Assembly: GCA_029433525.1 (NCBI GenBank)
Contig: JAQTIF010000001.1
Coordinates: 620,001-684,000, forward strand
Length of the DNA: 64,000 nt
Direction: 5' to 3'
From: Enterobacteriaceae bacterium ESL0689
GTDB lineage: Bacteria; Pseudomonadota; Gammaproteobacteria; Enterobacterales; Enterobacteriaceae
The position numbers and the translations under genes were made by a program. Positions 7,783-16,959 of this stretch are shown here, one piece after another. The notes beneath the pieces are model-generated. The model had not been told where the DNA came from. It ran no database searches and was given only the letters and a program-made list of their open reading frames with translations. Position 1 is the stretch's first letter. Each line of letters starts with the position of its first letter.

Positions 7783-8439
7783 TTATAACATAATACGAAT
7801 AAAACCATCCTCTTCCGCGATACCGTTTACTATCTGGCCTGATGCCATTCGCACGCGAACGTTCTCGTTGACAGCGGCGTTGTTCATCGCCTTACCGACA
7901 CCGTTAATATAGAATCCGCTCCCCTGGGCTTTGACCTGGACTTCCTGGTTGGCTTTAATGACCCACGGGCGGCGTAGCATCGATGATGTAACGGGACGAC
8001 CAGCGCTGATATCACGCAGGCTTTCGGCACCGATCGCTTTTTTCTCATCAATAAGTACCTGTGCAGGCAGGGTATCGATCCGCCCCGATTTCTGGCTCAG
8101 ATCAGCGTGAGACAAACGACTGCCCGCGCGAATATTGCGCGCAGCGACCAGATAGCGACCAAAGAGCTGAACCTGGGTCTGGATAAACCGTCGCTCCGTA
8201 TCACAACGAGCTGAAACTGTGATATTACCGCCCACTTGTGTACTGGAAAGCAGGGCAAGCTGTGGCGCTTTACAGGAGGGCAGACGATTGGCCGGGGTAC
8301 GTATCTGTACCTGCACCTCTATCGATTGACCGCTAAATTTTTCTTTTTTGATCAAATGGGCGATTTGTGCGGCTAAATCGTCAGCCTGCACGTTCAGACT
8401 ACACAGTAAGCTGAGCAGCAGTAGATAACCTTTCTTCAT
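7783..8439 (-). CDS. flgA: Flagellar P-ring assembly chaperone FlgA
   Basis: A 218-residue periplasmic protein with a Sec signal peptide (MKKGYLLLLSLLCSLNVQA). FlgA assists polymerisation of FlgI into the P ring. The C-terminal SAF-like domain is visible: RNIRAGSRLSHADL, IGAESLRDISAGRPVTSSMLRRP and the end VNENVRVRMASGQIVNGIA. It is divergent from flgB across a 183-bp region that should hold the FlhDC-dependent class 2 promoters for both directions. Confidence 0.93.
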   Translation of the reverse strand: MKKGYLLLLSLLCSLNVQADDLAAQIAHLIKKEKFSGQSIEVQVQIRTPANRLPSCKAPQLALLSSTQVGGNITVSARCDTERRFIQTQVQLFGRYLVAARNIRAGSRLSHADLSQKSGRIDTLPAQVLIDEKKAIGAESLRDISAGRPVTSSMLRRPWVIKANQEVQVKAQGSGFYINGVGKAMNNAAVNENVRVRMASGQIVNGIAEEDGFIRIML

Positions 8440-8622
8440 TCTCTCATCTGCCTGGCGCCATCAGCCTGATGTGAAATATCTGCGGGGATACTTATCAGTG
8501 TACGAATTATATTTGACGATTTAAACCAACAAATAGCTGAGTATTTTGCGTTTATTCTGTCAATTAGCTCTCTGTCAGGTGTTTATGCTGTTGGCGCTGG
8601 ATTTTCACTTTGCGGAGGGAAC
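8440..8622. promoter_or_regulatory. Divergent flgA / flgB control region
   Basis: The 183 bp between flgA and flgB hold no gene. By analogy with other enterics this is where FlhD4C2 activates both transcripts; I did not find an unambiguous FlhDC box by eye. A good ribosome binding site (GGAGG) precedes the flgB ATG. Confidence 0.5.
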
Positions 8623-9030
8623 ATGCTAGATAAACTGGACGCGGCATTGCGCTTTGATCAGGAGGCGCTCAATCTGCGCGCCCAGCGCCAGGAAATCCTG
8701 GCCGCCAATATCGCCAATGCCGATACCCCTGGCTACCAGGCGCGGGATATCGATTTCGCCAGTCAGCTCAATAAGGTGATAGAACAAGGGCGCGGTAAAG
8801 GAAATGGTATGGCGTTAACACTGACAGCGGCACGTCATATCCCGGCACAGACCTTACAACCGCCACAACTGGATTTACTGTTCCGTGTCCCCGATCAGCC
8901 ATCGGTGGATGGTAATACGGTAGATATGGATCGTGAGCGTACTCATTTCGCCGATAACACTCTGAAATATCAAACGGATCTGACGGTACTGACCGGACGG
9001 ATCAAAGAGATAATGTCGGTGCTGCAATAA
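8623..9030 (+). CDS. flgB: Flagellar proximal rod protein FlgB
   Basis: A 135-residue axial protein of the proximal rod. It shows the rod-type N-terminal motif ([21 protein letters not shown]) and the C-terminal heptad region ending [13 protein letters not shown]. It is the first gene of the flgBCDEFGHIJ operon. Export is by the flagellar type III apparatus, so there is no signal peptide. Confidence 0.96.
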   Translation: MLDKLDAALRFDQEALNLRAQRQEILAANIANADTPGYQARDIDFASQLNKVIEQGRGKGNGMALTLTAARHIPAQTLQPPQLDLLFRVPDQPSVDGNTVDMDRERTHFADNTLKYQTDLTVLTGRIKEIMSVLQ

Positions 9031-9045
9031 TAAAGGATAAGACAG

Positions 9046-9450
9046 ATGTCTTTACTGAGTATTTTTGATATTTCCGGATCGGCGCTTGCGGCGCAATCTC
9101 AGCGCCTGAATGTCAGCGCCAGCAATATGGCGAATGCCGATAGTATCACCGGGCCGGATGGCGAACCTTACCGTGCGAAACAAGTGGTATTCGAAGTGGC
9201 GGCGGCACCAGGAATGGCGACCGGCGGAGTTCGTGTGGCCCAGGTGGTCGATGACCCTTCTCCGGAACGGCTGGTGTATCAGCCAGGTAATCCCCTGGCC
9301 GATGCTCAGGGCTATGTCCGGATGCCGAATGTCGACGTGGTGAACGAAATGGTGAATACCATTTCTGCTTCCCGCAGCTATCAGGCCAATGTCGAAGTGC
9401 TGAATACCACCAAATCGATCATGATGAAAACCCTGACATTAGGTCAGTAA
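9046..9450 (+). CDS. flgC: Flagellar proximal rod protein FlgC
   Basis: A 134-residue rod protein with the N-terminal motif [19 protein letters not shown] and the C-terminal [25 protein letters not shown] block common to rod and hook proteins. Length and composition match E. coli FlgC (134). It follows flgB by 15 bp. Confidence 0.96.
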   Translation: MSLLSIFDISGSALAAQSQRLNVSASNMANADSITGPDGEPYRAKQVVFEVAAAPGMATGGVRVAQVVDDPSPERLVYQPGNPLADAQGYVRMPNVDVVNEMVNTISASRSYQANVEVLNTTKSIMMKTLTLGQ

Positions 9451-9461
9451 CAGGAGAACCG

Positions 9462-10142
9462 ATGGCCATTGCCGCAATGACCAATGAGGCGACAAGAAAT
9501 TCAGCGCTGGATGGTGCGACTAACAACAGTAATGCGCTGGATCTGCACAATAGCTTTCTGACGTTACTGGTCGCCCAGTTGCAAAATCAGGACCCCACGA
9601 ACCCGATGCAAAACCACGAACTGACTTCTCAGCTGGCACAAATCAGTACTGTTCAGGGGATTGAGAAGCTCAACACCACACTCGGGTCTATCTCCGGGCA
9701 GATCAACCATAACCAGTCGTTGCAGGCCAGCGCCCTGATTGGGCATGGCGTCATGATCCCTGGCGACACGATTCTGGTGGGCAGCAAAGATGACGTTATC
9801 AGCACCACGCCGTTTGGCGTCGAACTGGAACGTCCTGCCGAAGAAGTCACCGTGACGATCACTGACTCTACCGGCAAGGTGATCCGCACCATTGAGCTGG
9901 GCGGCCTGAGCGCGGGTGTGCACTCCTTTACCTGGGATGGCTCGACGGACGCCGGAGAGAAGGCACCGGATGGTGCTTATAAGGTGTCGATCAGTGCGAA
10001 AGGCAGTGCCGGTGAACCGATGGTCGCTAAGACGCTGCATTTCGGCATGGTCAATGGGGTAATCAACGATAAGAATGGCATCCGTCTGGATCTGGGGCTG
10101 GCAGGTTATGCCACGCTCGATGAAATACGGCAAATTCTGTAA
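9462..10142 (+). CDS. flgD: Flagellar hook cap / assembly protein FlgD
   Basis: A 226-residue hook-capping protein. The N-terminal part holds FLTLLVAQLQNQDPTNPMQN, the FlgD signature. The Ig-like/tudor C-terminal part includes HSFTWDGSTDAGEKAPDGAY. FlgD sits at the tip of the growing hook and is replaced by FlgK. It follows flgC by 11 bp. Confidence 0.96.
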   Translation: MAIAAMTNEATRNSALDGATNNSNALDLHNSFLTLLVAQLQNQDPTNPMQNHELTSQLAQISTVQGIEKLNTTLGSISGQINHNQSLQASALIGHGVMIPGDTILVGSKDDVISTTPFGVELERPAEEVTVTITDSTGKVIRTIELGGLSAGVHSFTWDGSTDAGEKAPDGAYKVSISAKGSAGEPMVAKTLHFGMVNGVINDKNGIRLDLGLAGYATLDEIRQIL

Positions 10143-10176
10143 GACATTAATGTCAGTTTATTAAAAACATGAGTAT

Positions 10177-10196
10177 GGCCGGAAAAGGTTTTTCGG
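10177..10196 (+). other. Hairpin in the flgD-flgE gap
   Basis: GCCGGAAAAGGTTTTTCGGC forms a tight stem-loop in the 87-bp gap between flgD and flgE. It may modulate the relative output or stability of the flgE message; it lacks a U-tract and is unlikely to stop transcription fully. Confidence 0.45.
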
Positions 10197-10229
10197 CTCA
10201 GGAAACTCAGTAGTATTTCGGAGGATAAT

Positions 10230-11447
10230 ATGGGTTTTTCTCAGGCGGTCAGTGGACTGAACGCAGCATCGACCAATCTGGATGTGATTGGTAATAATAT
10301 CGCTAACTCAGCCACGGCTGGTTTTAAATCGGGCACCGTGGCTTTTGCCGACATGTTCGCGGGTTCACAAGTGGGGTTAGGGGTAAAAGTCTCCGGCATC
10401 ACGCAGAACTTTAATGGCGGTACCACGACCAGCACCAACCGTGCGCTGGATGTGGCGATCAGCGGTAACGGCTTCTTCCGTCTCCAGGACAAAGAGGGCG
10501 GTATCTTCTACAGCCGTAACGGTCAGTTCAAACTCGACGCCAATCGTAATATTATCAATATGCAGGGGCTGCAACTGACCGGTTATCCGGCAGGGGGTAC
10601 GCCGCCAACTATTCAGCAGGGGGCCGACCCGGTGCCGCTGACGATCCCGGAAGGGATGATGAATGCCAAACTGACCGAATCGGGCCAGATGGTGGTTAAC
10701 CTGAAATCGACCCATAAGCCGCCGACCGATACGACGTTTAATCCGGCGAAGCCTGATACTTATAACTACGTCAACACTATCACCACTTATGACTCATTAG
10801 GCAATGCCCACAATGTGAATGTCTATTTTGTCAAAACCGCGGATAACAAATGGGATGTCCACGCCCAGGATGGTGACACCGGAGCCTTGTCACAGACGAC
10901 GATGGAATTTGACACCAGCGGTAATCTGATCAACGTCGGCGGCAATACCAGCGCACCGTTCAATATGACCATCAACATGAGTGCTAAAGATGGTGCCCCT
11001 GCCCAGACGTTCACCCTCGATTTTGCCCGCAGCATGCAGCAGAGCGTGGGTAGCGATTCGGTCAGTAAAGTCGCGCAGGATGGTTACGGGCCGGGCGAAT
11101 ATACCAACTTCCAGATTAACGACGATGGTACGGTGGTCGGTATCTACTCTAACCAGCAGATGCAGGTTCTTGGCCAGATCGTGCTGACCAACTTCTCTAA
11201 CCCGGAAGGGCTGTCATCACAGGGTGATAACACCTGGCAGGAGACCGGTGCTTCCGGCCAGCCACGGGTTGGCACCGCCGGGGGGAGTGGGCTCGGTAAA
11301 CTGATCAGTGGTGCGCTGGAGTCGTCGAATGTCGATCTGAGCCAGGAGCTGGTCAATATGATCGTCGCACAGCGTAACTACCAGTCTAACGCTCAGACAA
11401 TTAAAACGCAGGATGCGATTCTGCAAACGCTGGTTAGCCTGCGCTAA
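10230..11447 (+). CDS. flgE: Flagellar hook protein FlgE
   Basis: A 405-residue hook subunit (E. coli 402). The N-terminus begins MGFSQAVSGLNAASTNLDVI and shows NNIANSATAGFKSG; the C-terminus holds SSNVDLSQELVNMIVAQRNY. The middle is the variable D1/D2 surface domain. A ribosome binding site (GGAGG) precedes the ATG. It follows flgD after a hairpin-bearing 87-bp gap, which may help raise its expression. Confidence 0.97.
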   Translation: MGFSQAVSGLNAASTNLDVIGNNIANSATAGFKSGTVAFADMFAGSQVGLGVKVSGITQNFNGGTTTSTNRALDVAISGNGFFRLQDKEGGIFYSRNGQFKLDANRNIINMQGLQLTGYPAGGTPPTIQQGADPVPLTIPEGMMNAKLTESGQMVVNLKSTHKPPTDTTFNPAKPDTYNYVNTITTYDSLGNAHNVNVYFVKTADNKWDVHAQDGDTGALSQTTMEFDTSGNLINVGGNTSAPFNMTINMSAKDGAPAQTFTLDFARSMQQSVGSDSVSKVAQDGYGPGEYTNFQINDDGTVVGIYSNQQMQVLGQIVLTNFSNPEGLSSQGDNTWQETGASGQPRVGTAGGSGLGKLISGALESSNVDLSQELVNMIVAQRNYQSNAQTIKTQDAILQTLVSLR

Positions 11448-11459
11448 TAGGGTCACGAT

Positions 11460-12215
11460 ATGGATCACGCAATATATACCGCGATGGGTGGCGCGAGCCA
11501 GACACTGGAGAAGCAGGCTATTACAGCCAACAATCTCGCCAATGTGACGACACCGGGCTTTCGCGCCCAGCTTTCGGCATTGCGTGCTGTCCCTGTGAAT
11601 GGCCCTTCTCTTCCGACACGTACCCTGGTGGCAGCATCGACACCGGGGGCCGATATGAGTCAGGGAGCGCTGAACTATACCGGCCGTCCGCTGGATGTTG
11701 CCCTGCAACAGGATGGCTTTCTGGCGGTGCGCCTGCCCGATGGCGGTGAGGGCTATACCCGTAACGGCAACATTCAGATATCTGCCGACGGTGTCCTGAC
11801 CGTGCAGGGGCTGCCGCTGATGGGTGACGGTGGCCCGATCGAAATCCCGCCATCTGCGGAGGTGACCATTGCCGCTGATGGGACAATCTCGGCGCTGAAT
11901 GCGGGTGATCCGCCGAAAACTATCGCCCAGTTAGGTCGTCTCAAACTGGTCAAGGCGGACGCCCGGGAAGTGATGCGTGGCGATGACGGACTGTTTCACC
12001 TGACGCCCGAAGCCAGCCAGCAACGTGGCAATCAACTGCCTAATGATCCGCTGGTGCGGATCATGCCGGGCGTGCTGGAGGGAAGTAATGTCAATCCGGT
12101 AGAGACGATGGTCGATATGATAACCAATGCACGTCGCTTTGAAATGCAGATGAAAGTTATCAATAGTGTCAATGAAAACGAACAGCGTGCTAACTCGCTG
12201 CTCTCCATGAGTTAA
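11460..12215 (+). CDS. flgF: Flagellar proximal rod protein FlgF
   Basis: A 251-residue rod protein, the same length as in E. coli. Its opening (MDHAIYTAMGGASQTLEKQA) and NNLANVTTPGFRAQ motif are typical, as is the C-terminal VNPVETMVDMITNARRFEMQ block. It forms the proximal rod with FlgB and FlgC. Confidence 0.96.
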   Translation: MDHAIYTAMGGASQTLEKQAITANNLANVTTPGFRAQLSALRAVPVNGPSLPTRTLVAASTPGADMSQGALNYTGRPLDVALQQDGFLAVRLPDGGEGYTRNGNIQISADGVLTVQGLPLMGDGGPIEIPPSAEVTIAADGTISALNAGDPPKTIAQLGRLKLVKADAREVMRGDDGLFHLTPEASQQRGNQLPNDPLVRIMPGVLEGSNVNPVETMVDMITNARRFEMQMKVINSVNENEQRANSLLSMS

Positions 12216-12233
12216 GCGTAAGGAGACGACGTA

Positions 12234-13016
12234 ATGATCCCTTCTTTATGGATTGCGAAAACCGGTCTTGATGCCCAACAGACCAATATGGATGTGATAT
12301 CCAACAACCTGGCCAATGTCAGCACCAATGGTTTCAAACGCCAGCGGGCGGTATTTGAAGATTTGCTCTACCAGACGATCCGTCAGCCGGGCGCACAATC
12401 TTCAGAACAGACCACCCTGCCTTCCGGTTTACAACTGGGGACGGGGGTTCGTCCGGTGGCCACGGAACGTGTGCATAACCAGGGGAATATCGCCCAAACC
12501 AATAACAGCAAAGATGTCGCGATTAAAGGCCAGGGCTTTTTCCAGGTTATGTTACCGGATGGCAACCTCGCCTATACCCGTGATGGCTCTTTCCAGATCG
12601 ATCAGAATGGTCAGCTGGTCACGGCGAGCGGTTTTCAGATACAACCGGCAATCAGTATCCCAGCCAATGCGTTAACGATCACTATTGCCCGTGACGGGAT
12701 AGTCAGTGTTACGCAGCAAGGGCAAACCGCCGCTCAGCAGGTGGGACAACTGACCCTGACCACGTTCATTAATGATAGTGGCCTGGAGAGCGTCGGCGAG
12801 AATCTGTATCAGGAAACAGAAAGCTCCGGGGCACCTAATGAAAGCACACCAGGACTGAACGGAGCTGGCATGCTGTATCAGGGTTACGTGGAAACCTCCA
12901 ACGTCAATGTGGCGGAAGAGCTGGTCACTATGATTCAGGTTCAGCGCGCTTACGAGATTAACAGTAAAGCAGTTTCAACCTCGGATCAGATGCTGCAAAG
13001 ACTGACCCAACTGTAA
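12234..13016 (+). CDS. flgG: Flagellar distal rod protein FlgG
   Basis: A 260-residue distal rod protein, identical in length to E. coli FlgG. It starts [20 protein letters not shown] with [21 protein letters not shown], and ends with [20 protein letters not shown]. The distal rod passes through the P and L rings made from FlgI and FlgH, encoded next. Confidence 0.97.
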   Translation: MIPSLWIAKTGLDAQQTNMDVISNNLANVSTNGFKRQRAVFEDLLYQTIRQPGAQSSEQTTLPSGLQLGTGVRPVATERVHNQGNIAQTNNSKDVAIKGQGFFQVMLPDGNLAYTRDGSFQIDQNGQLVTASGFQIQPAISIPANALTITIARDGIVSVTQQGQTAAQQVGQLTLTTFINDSGLESVGENLYQETESSGAPNESTPGLNGAGMLYQGYVETSNVNVAEELVTMIQVQRAYEINSKAVSTSDQMLQRLTQL

Positions 13017-13079
13017 TATTAATAGACGGGTGTCATTTCCTGCGCCCGTTATTTTTTAGTTGAAACAAAGGCGATATCC

Positions 13080-13802
13080 GTGGCAACCCTATATTCGATG
13101 GCAACCCTACCGCGACAACAAGGACAGCGCTGGCTGGCGGGGCTTGTGGTATTGGCGCTGAGTGGCTGTGCTTATATACCACACAAACCGCTGGTTGATG
13201 GTTTGACCACGGCCCACCCTGCACCGGCCACTGCACCCGAGCCCAATGGGGCGATTTTCCAGACATCACAGATGATGAACTACGGCTATCAGCCGTTATT
13301 TGAAGATCGTCGCCCACGTAACGTCGGGGATACGCTGACTATCGCGCTTCAGGAAAATGTCAGTGCCAGCAAGAGCTCTTCCGCCAATGCCAGCCGTAAT
13401 GGCGCCAATAAATTTGGTGTTGCGGTGGCACCCCGTTACCTGGATGGTCTGCTCGGCAATAAACGCGCTGATCTCGATATTTCGGGGGATAACACCTTCA
13501 GCGGTAAAGGGGGCGCCAATGCCAATAATACCTTTAACGGTACGATAACGGTTACCGTCGATCGGGTACTGGCGAACGGTAACCTGCATGTTGTCGGCGA
13601 GAAGCAGATTGCTATCAACCAGGGCACCGAATTCATCCGCTTTTCCGGGGTGGTCAACCCACGCACCATCAGCGGCAGTAACTCGGTCTCCTCAACTCAG
13701 GTGGCAGATGCGCGCATCGAATATGTCGGTAATGGCTATATTAATGAAGCGCAGACAATGGGTTGGTTACAACGTTTCTTCTTAAATGTATCACCATTCT
13801 GA
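13080..13802 (+). CDS. flgH: Flagellar L-ring lipoprotein FlgH
   Basis: A 240-residue outer-membrane lipoprotein forming the L ring. A lipobox LSGC lies at residues 27-30 after a hydrophobic stretch ([13 protein letters not shown]). The conserved region runs from [17 protein letters not shown] to [19 protein letters not shown] use the GTG at 13080 because AAAGG lies about 8 bases upstream; the ATG at 13098 has no ribosome binding site. The ATG start would still leave an adequate signal peptide. Confidence 0.93.
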   Translation: MATLYSMATLPRQQGQRWLAGLVVLALSGCAYIPHKPLVDGLTTAHPAPATAPEPNGAIFQTSQMMNYGYQPLFEDRRPRNVGDTLTIALQENVSASKSSSANASRNGANKFGVAVAPRYLDGLLGNKRADLDISGDNTFSGKGGANANNTFNGTITVTVDRVLANGNLHVVGEKQIAINQGTEFIRFSGVVNPRTISGSNSVSSTQVADARIEYVGNGYINEAQTMGWLQRFFLNVSPF

Positions 13803-13878
13803 TCATGGAGGGCTGTCATTCTCCTGACAATCCGGGAGTGACATTCCCCGCCTGGTGGGTATACGGAAGTGAGATCTC

Positions 13879-14979
13879 ATGGTTAAAAAACTCTTTATGG
13901 TGCTGCTGATGAGCACCGTCATGTTACCGGCATCCGCAGAACGGATCCGCGATCTGGTAACGGTACAGGGTGTTCGCGAAAATGCACTGATTGGCTATGG
14001 CCTGGTGGTCGGCCTTGATGGTTCCGGCGACCAGACCATGCAGACGCCTTTCACCACCCAAAGTTTAAATAACATGCTCTCCCAGCTTGGCATTACGGTT
14101 CCGTCAGGCACCAATATGCAATTAAAAAATGTCGCAGCGGTAATGGTCACGGCGAAATTACCGCCCTTCGCCCGTGCCGGACAAACCATCGATGTGGTGG
14201 TTTCGTCTATGGGTAATGCCAAAAGTTTGCGCGGGGGAACACTGTTAATGACACCACTGAAAGGTGTCGATAATCAGGTTTACGCGCTGGCGCAAGGCAA
14301 TGTGCTGGTCGGGGGGGCGGGTGCCTCATCGGGCGGCAGCAGCGTACAGGTCAACCAGCTGGCGGGCGGGCGTATCAGCAACGGTGCCACCATTGAACGT
14401 GAGCTGCCCTCTACGTTTGGCGGCAGTGGCATCATTAATCTGCAACTCAATGAAGAAGATTTTACCGTCGCCCAGCAAATCAGCGATGCGATTAACAATC
14501 GCCGTGGCAGTGGTACGGCGGTGCCAGTGGATGCCCGTACCGTTCAGATACAGGTGCCACGGGGGAACAGTTCCCAGGTGCGTTTCCTTGCCGATATTCA
14601 GAATATCAATATTAAGATGGGCATCCTCGATGCGAAAGTGGTGATTAACTCACGTACCGGCTCGGTAGTGATGAACCGGGATGTGATCCTCGACTCTTGT
14701 GCGGTAGCGCAAGGTAACCTGTCGGTTGTGGTGGATAAACAGGCGGTGGTCAGCCAGCCCGACACCCCACTGGCTGGCGGTGAGACCGTAGTCACGCCAA
14801 GCACCAAAATTTCGATGCAGCAACGGGGCGGATCGCTGCAAAACGTCAAGTCCAGCGCTAACTTAAACAGTGTGATTCAGGCATTAAATGCGCTGGGCGC
14901 AACGCCGATTGATTTAATGTCCATTCTGCAGGCGATGCAGAGTGCAGGCTGCCTGCGGGCAAAACTGGAAATTATCTGA
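13879..14979 (+). CDS. flgI: Flagellar P-ring protein FlgI
   Basis: A 366-residue periplasmic P-ring subunit (E. coli 365) with a Sec signal peptide ([20 protein letters not shown]). The mature start [20 protein letters not shown] is highly conserved, as is the C-terminal [20 protein letters not shown]. Its stop overlaps the flgJ start (TGATG). Confidence 0.97.
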   Translation: MVKKLFMVLLMSTVMLPASAERIRDLVTVQGVRENALIGYGLVVGLDGSGDQTMQTPFTTQSLNNMLSQLGITVPSGTNMQLKNVAAVMVTAKLPPFARAGQTIDVVVSSMGNAKSLRGGTLLMTPLKGVDNQVYALAQGNVLVGGAGASSGGSSVQVNQLAGGRISNGATIERELPSTFGGSGIINLQLNEEDFTVAQQISDAINNRRGSGTAVPVDARTVQIQVPRGNSSQVRFLADIQNINIKMGILDAKVVINSRTGSVVMNRDVILDSCAVAQGNLSVVVDKQAVVSQPDTPLAGGETVVTPSTKISMQQRGGSLQNVKSSANLNSVIQALNALGATPIDLMSILQAMQSAGCLRAKLEII

Positions 14980-15911
14980 TGAGTCACTCATTGCTGAAAA
15001 TGGCTGGCGCGGCCTATGACGCACAGGCGTTAAATGGCCTGAAACGTGATGCTGCCGCAGATCCACAAGGTAATCTTCGCCAGGTGGCGCAACAGGTTGA
15101 AGGGATATTTGTCCAGATGATGCTGAAAAGCATGCGTTCGACCCTCCCTGAGGATGGCATATTAAGCAGTCATCAGACACGGCTTTTTACCTCAATGTAT
15201 GATCAGCAAATCGCCCAGCAGGTATCGCAAAAGGGATTAGGGCTGGCGGAGGTGATTGTCAGGCAGATGAATGAAGCCCATTCACAGCCGAGCGAAATGG
15301 CGGGGATCACCCCGATGGCACTGGATAATGAAATTCTGCAGACGCTGCCAGTGCAGGCGCTGGAGCAGGTGATCCGCCGTGCTGTGCCGCGCCTGCCTGC
15401 CATATCACGGGATAATCATGCTTTTATCGCCCGCCTGGCACCGCACGCCCGTATCGCCAGTCAGCAGAGTGGCATTCCGCATCAGCTGATTGTCGCTCAG
15501 GCGGCGCTGGAGTCCGGCTGGGGAGAGCGTGAAATCCCGACCCGGGATGGAAAACCCAGTCATAATTTATTCGGCATCAAGGCGGGCAGTAGCTGGCAGG
15601 GTCGAATAACCGAAATAATCACCACTGAATTTGAGCAGGGGATCGCGAAAAAAGTGAAGGCGAAGTTCCGTGCGTATAACTCTTATACCGAAGCAATTAG
15701 CGATTATATTAAATTACTCACTAATAATCCGCGTTATGCCGAAGTCGCCGCTGCCCGCACTCCGGAACAAGGCGCTCATGCTTTACAGCGCGCTGGTTAT
15801 GCCACTGACCCGCATTATAGTAAAAAACTAGTAACGGTTATTCAACAAATAAAACGGAGTGGAGAACAAGCCGTTAAAGCTTATATGCAGGATCTGGACA
15901 AACTATTTTAA
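14979..15911 (+). CDS. flgJ: Rod cap and peptidoglycan hydrolase FlgJ
   Basis: A 310-residue bifunctional protein. The N-terminal half (rod scaffold) contains QQVEGIFVQMMLKSMRSTLP. The C-terminal half is a glucosaminidase-type muramidase domain, with the proposed acidic residue in AALESGWGEREI and NLFGIKAGSSWQG nearby. It punches the hole in the cell wall for the rod. It is the last gene before the IS1-family insertion, which separates it from flgKL. Confidence 0.96.
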   Translation: MSHSLLKMAGAAYDAQALNGLKRDAAADPQGNLRQVAQQVEGIFVQMMLKSMRSTLPEDGILSSHQTRLFTSMYDQQIAQQVSQKGLGLAEVIVRQMNEAHSQPSEMAGITPMALDNEILQTLPVQALEQVIRRAVPRLPAISRDNHAFIARLAPHARIASQQSGIPHQLIVAQAALESGWGEREIPTRDGKPSHNLFGIKAGSSWQGRITEIITTEFEQGIAKKVKAKFRAYNSYTEAISDYIKLLTNNPRYAEVAAARTPEQGAHALQRAGYATDPHYSKKLVTVIQQIKRSGEQAVKAYMQDLDKLF

Positions 15912-15992
15912 CGATTGACGTTAATTCAACACTTATCATCACTACCGCGACGGTAAAAAATCGGGTGATGTATTCAATGTGTTTATTTCGTC

Positions 15993-16367
15993 TCAAACAT
16001 AATATTCGCGCTCAATAAAAATACCAATGATCCTGTCATGCATTTCAAAAGATTTTGAGTACCCCAGAGTCTTACGATTCAGTCGCTTTAATCGGTTACG
16101 CAAATTCAGGTTTTCCCGTTCAATCCGCTGCGTGTAAAGCTTACCCCTGATATGTTTTTCATCCGGCAGCAGATCATAAGCACTGAAGTTATCTGTACAC
16201 CAGAAGGCAACATTAAAACCTGACAATAATTTCAGTAACCTGCGCAGTGTCTTTTTGCTTCTGCGTCCAAAAGTATGAGCAATAATTCGTTTGAGGCGAG
16301 GCTCCCATGCATACCACAGCCAGCGTTGCTGCTTTTTACTGCCAGCAAAAGACCACATCTCATCCAC
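15993..16367 (-). CDS. insB: InsB-like transposase domain of copy B
   Basis: The InsB catalytic domain, with DEMWSFAGSKKQQRWLWYAW and CTDNFSAYDLLPDEKH. The TTG start seen in copies A and C is ACG here, so expression is expected only through the -1 frameshift at the A6C run near 16427-16436. The frame stays open upstream to that run. Confidence 0.83.
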   Translation of the reverse strand: MDEMWSFAGSKKQQRWLWYAWEPRLKRIIAHTFGRRSKKTLRRLLKLLSGFNVAFWCTDNFSAYDLLPDEKHIRGKLYTQRIERENLNLRNRLKRLNRKTLGYSKSFEMHDRIIGIFIEREYYV

Positions 16368-16411
16368 TTCACAGATAAGCTGGATTTGCTGATTATCCAG
16401 CGGAAACGTGG

Positions 16412-16687
16412 TTACACATCGTGGGGCGAGTTTTTTAAAGTGCGGACAACGGCATTAATGCTGATATGCAGAGTCCTTGCGGTATCGCGGATACCGGCAT
16501 TATTCATGGCAAGGTCAACAATTTGTTCTTTCATGCCGGGGTGGCAGGCACGGTAAGCGTAATCGACCTGGAAAGTACGGCAGCATGACTGACAGCGATA
16601 GCGCTGAAATCCAGCTTTGCCCAGACCATGCTTTTTAACGGGTTCAGTTTGTTGACAAAACGGGCATGTTACATCAATTTTAGCCAT
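16412..16687 (-). CDS. insA: InsA-like protein of copy B
   Basis: A 91-residue protein starting MAKIDVTCPFCQQTEPVKKH. Two Cys pairs (CPFC and CQSC) form the expected zinc finger, followed by a helix-turn-helix (DTARTLHISINAVVRTLK). I choose the internal ATG to match copy C; an in-frame ATG lies 9 bases upstream. Confidence 0.85.
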   Translation of the reverse strand: MAKIDVTCPFCQQTEPVKKHGLGKAGFQRYRCQSCCRTFQVDYAYRACHPGMKEQIVDLAMNNAGIRDTARTLHISINAVVRTLKNSPHDV

Positions 16688-16857
16688 CTGGCGCATTTGT
16701 TAAAAAGAGTGATTATACAACATGATAAACACGTTGAATACATGACCCGCGGGTTACACTCGCACCTTTACTGACGCACCGTTAATGACAATATCAATAA
16801 CCGGACGCGCTCAATGACTAAACTTTGCGCTGTTGCCGCTTAATAACCGCGATTTGT

Positions 16858-16884
16858 TCAAGATTTTCTGCCAATGGTCGATAA
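16858..16884 (+). promoter_or_regulatory. Sigma28 (FliA) promoter of flgKL
   Basis: TCAAGATT, 11 bases, GTCGATAA fits TAAAGTTT-N11-GCCGATAA with three mismatches and correct spacing. It lies 76 bp before the flgK ATG and inside the short unique stretch left between the IS1-family copy and flgK, so flgKL can still be expressed as class 3 genes. Confidence 0.7.
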
Positions 16885-16959
16885 CAGAAAAAGGCAATAT
16901 GTGCACAAAATTTCATTGAAACTTTGCGGGTGCTGATACCGCAATGTAAGGGAGTTAAA

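Larger units (their letters stand above)
15964..16747 (-). mobile_element. IS1-family element, copy B (complete, 784 bp)
   Basis: This is a complete copy in inverse orientation to copies A and C, bounded by GGTGATGTATTCAA and TTGAATACATGACC. Its length, 784 bp, equals that of copy C. I see no target duplication. The InsA and InsB frames are open, but both carry more differences than A and C have from each other, so it is the older or separately acquired copy. It lies between flgJ and flgK and may block read-through from the flgB operon; flgK keeps its own sigma28-type promoter downstream. Confidence 0.93.

Noticed and set aside
9564-10133. A 189-codon open frame opposite flgD
   Set aside because: Fully antisense to an intact flgD, with no recognisable domain.
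16747-16860. TAAACTTT at about 16819 as a sigma28 -35 box for flgK
   Set aside because: The following GCCGCTTAA lies at the wrong spacing; the TCAAGATT/GTCGATAA pair at 16858-16884 fits better.
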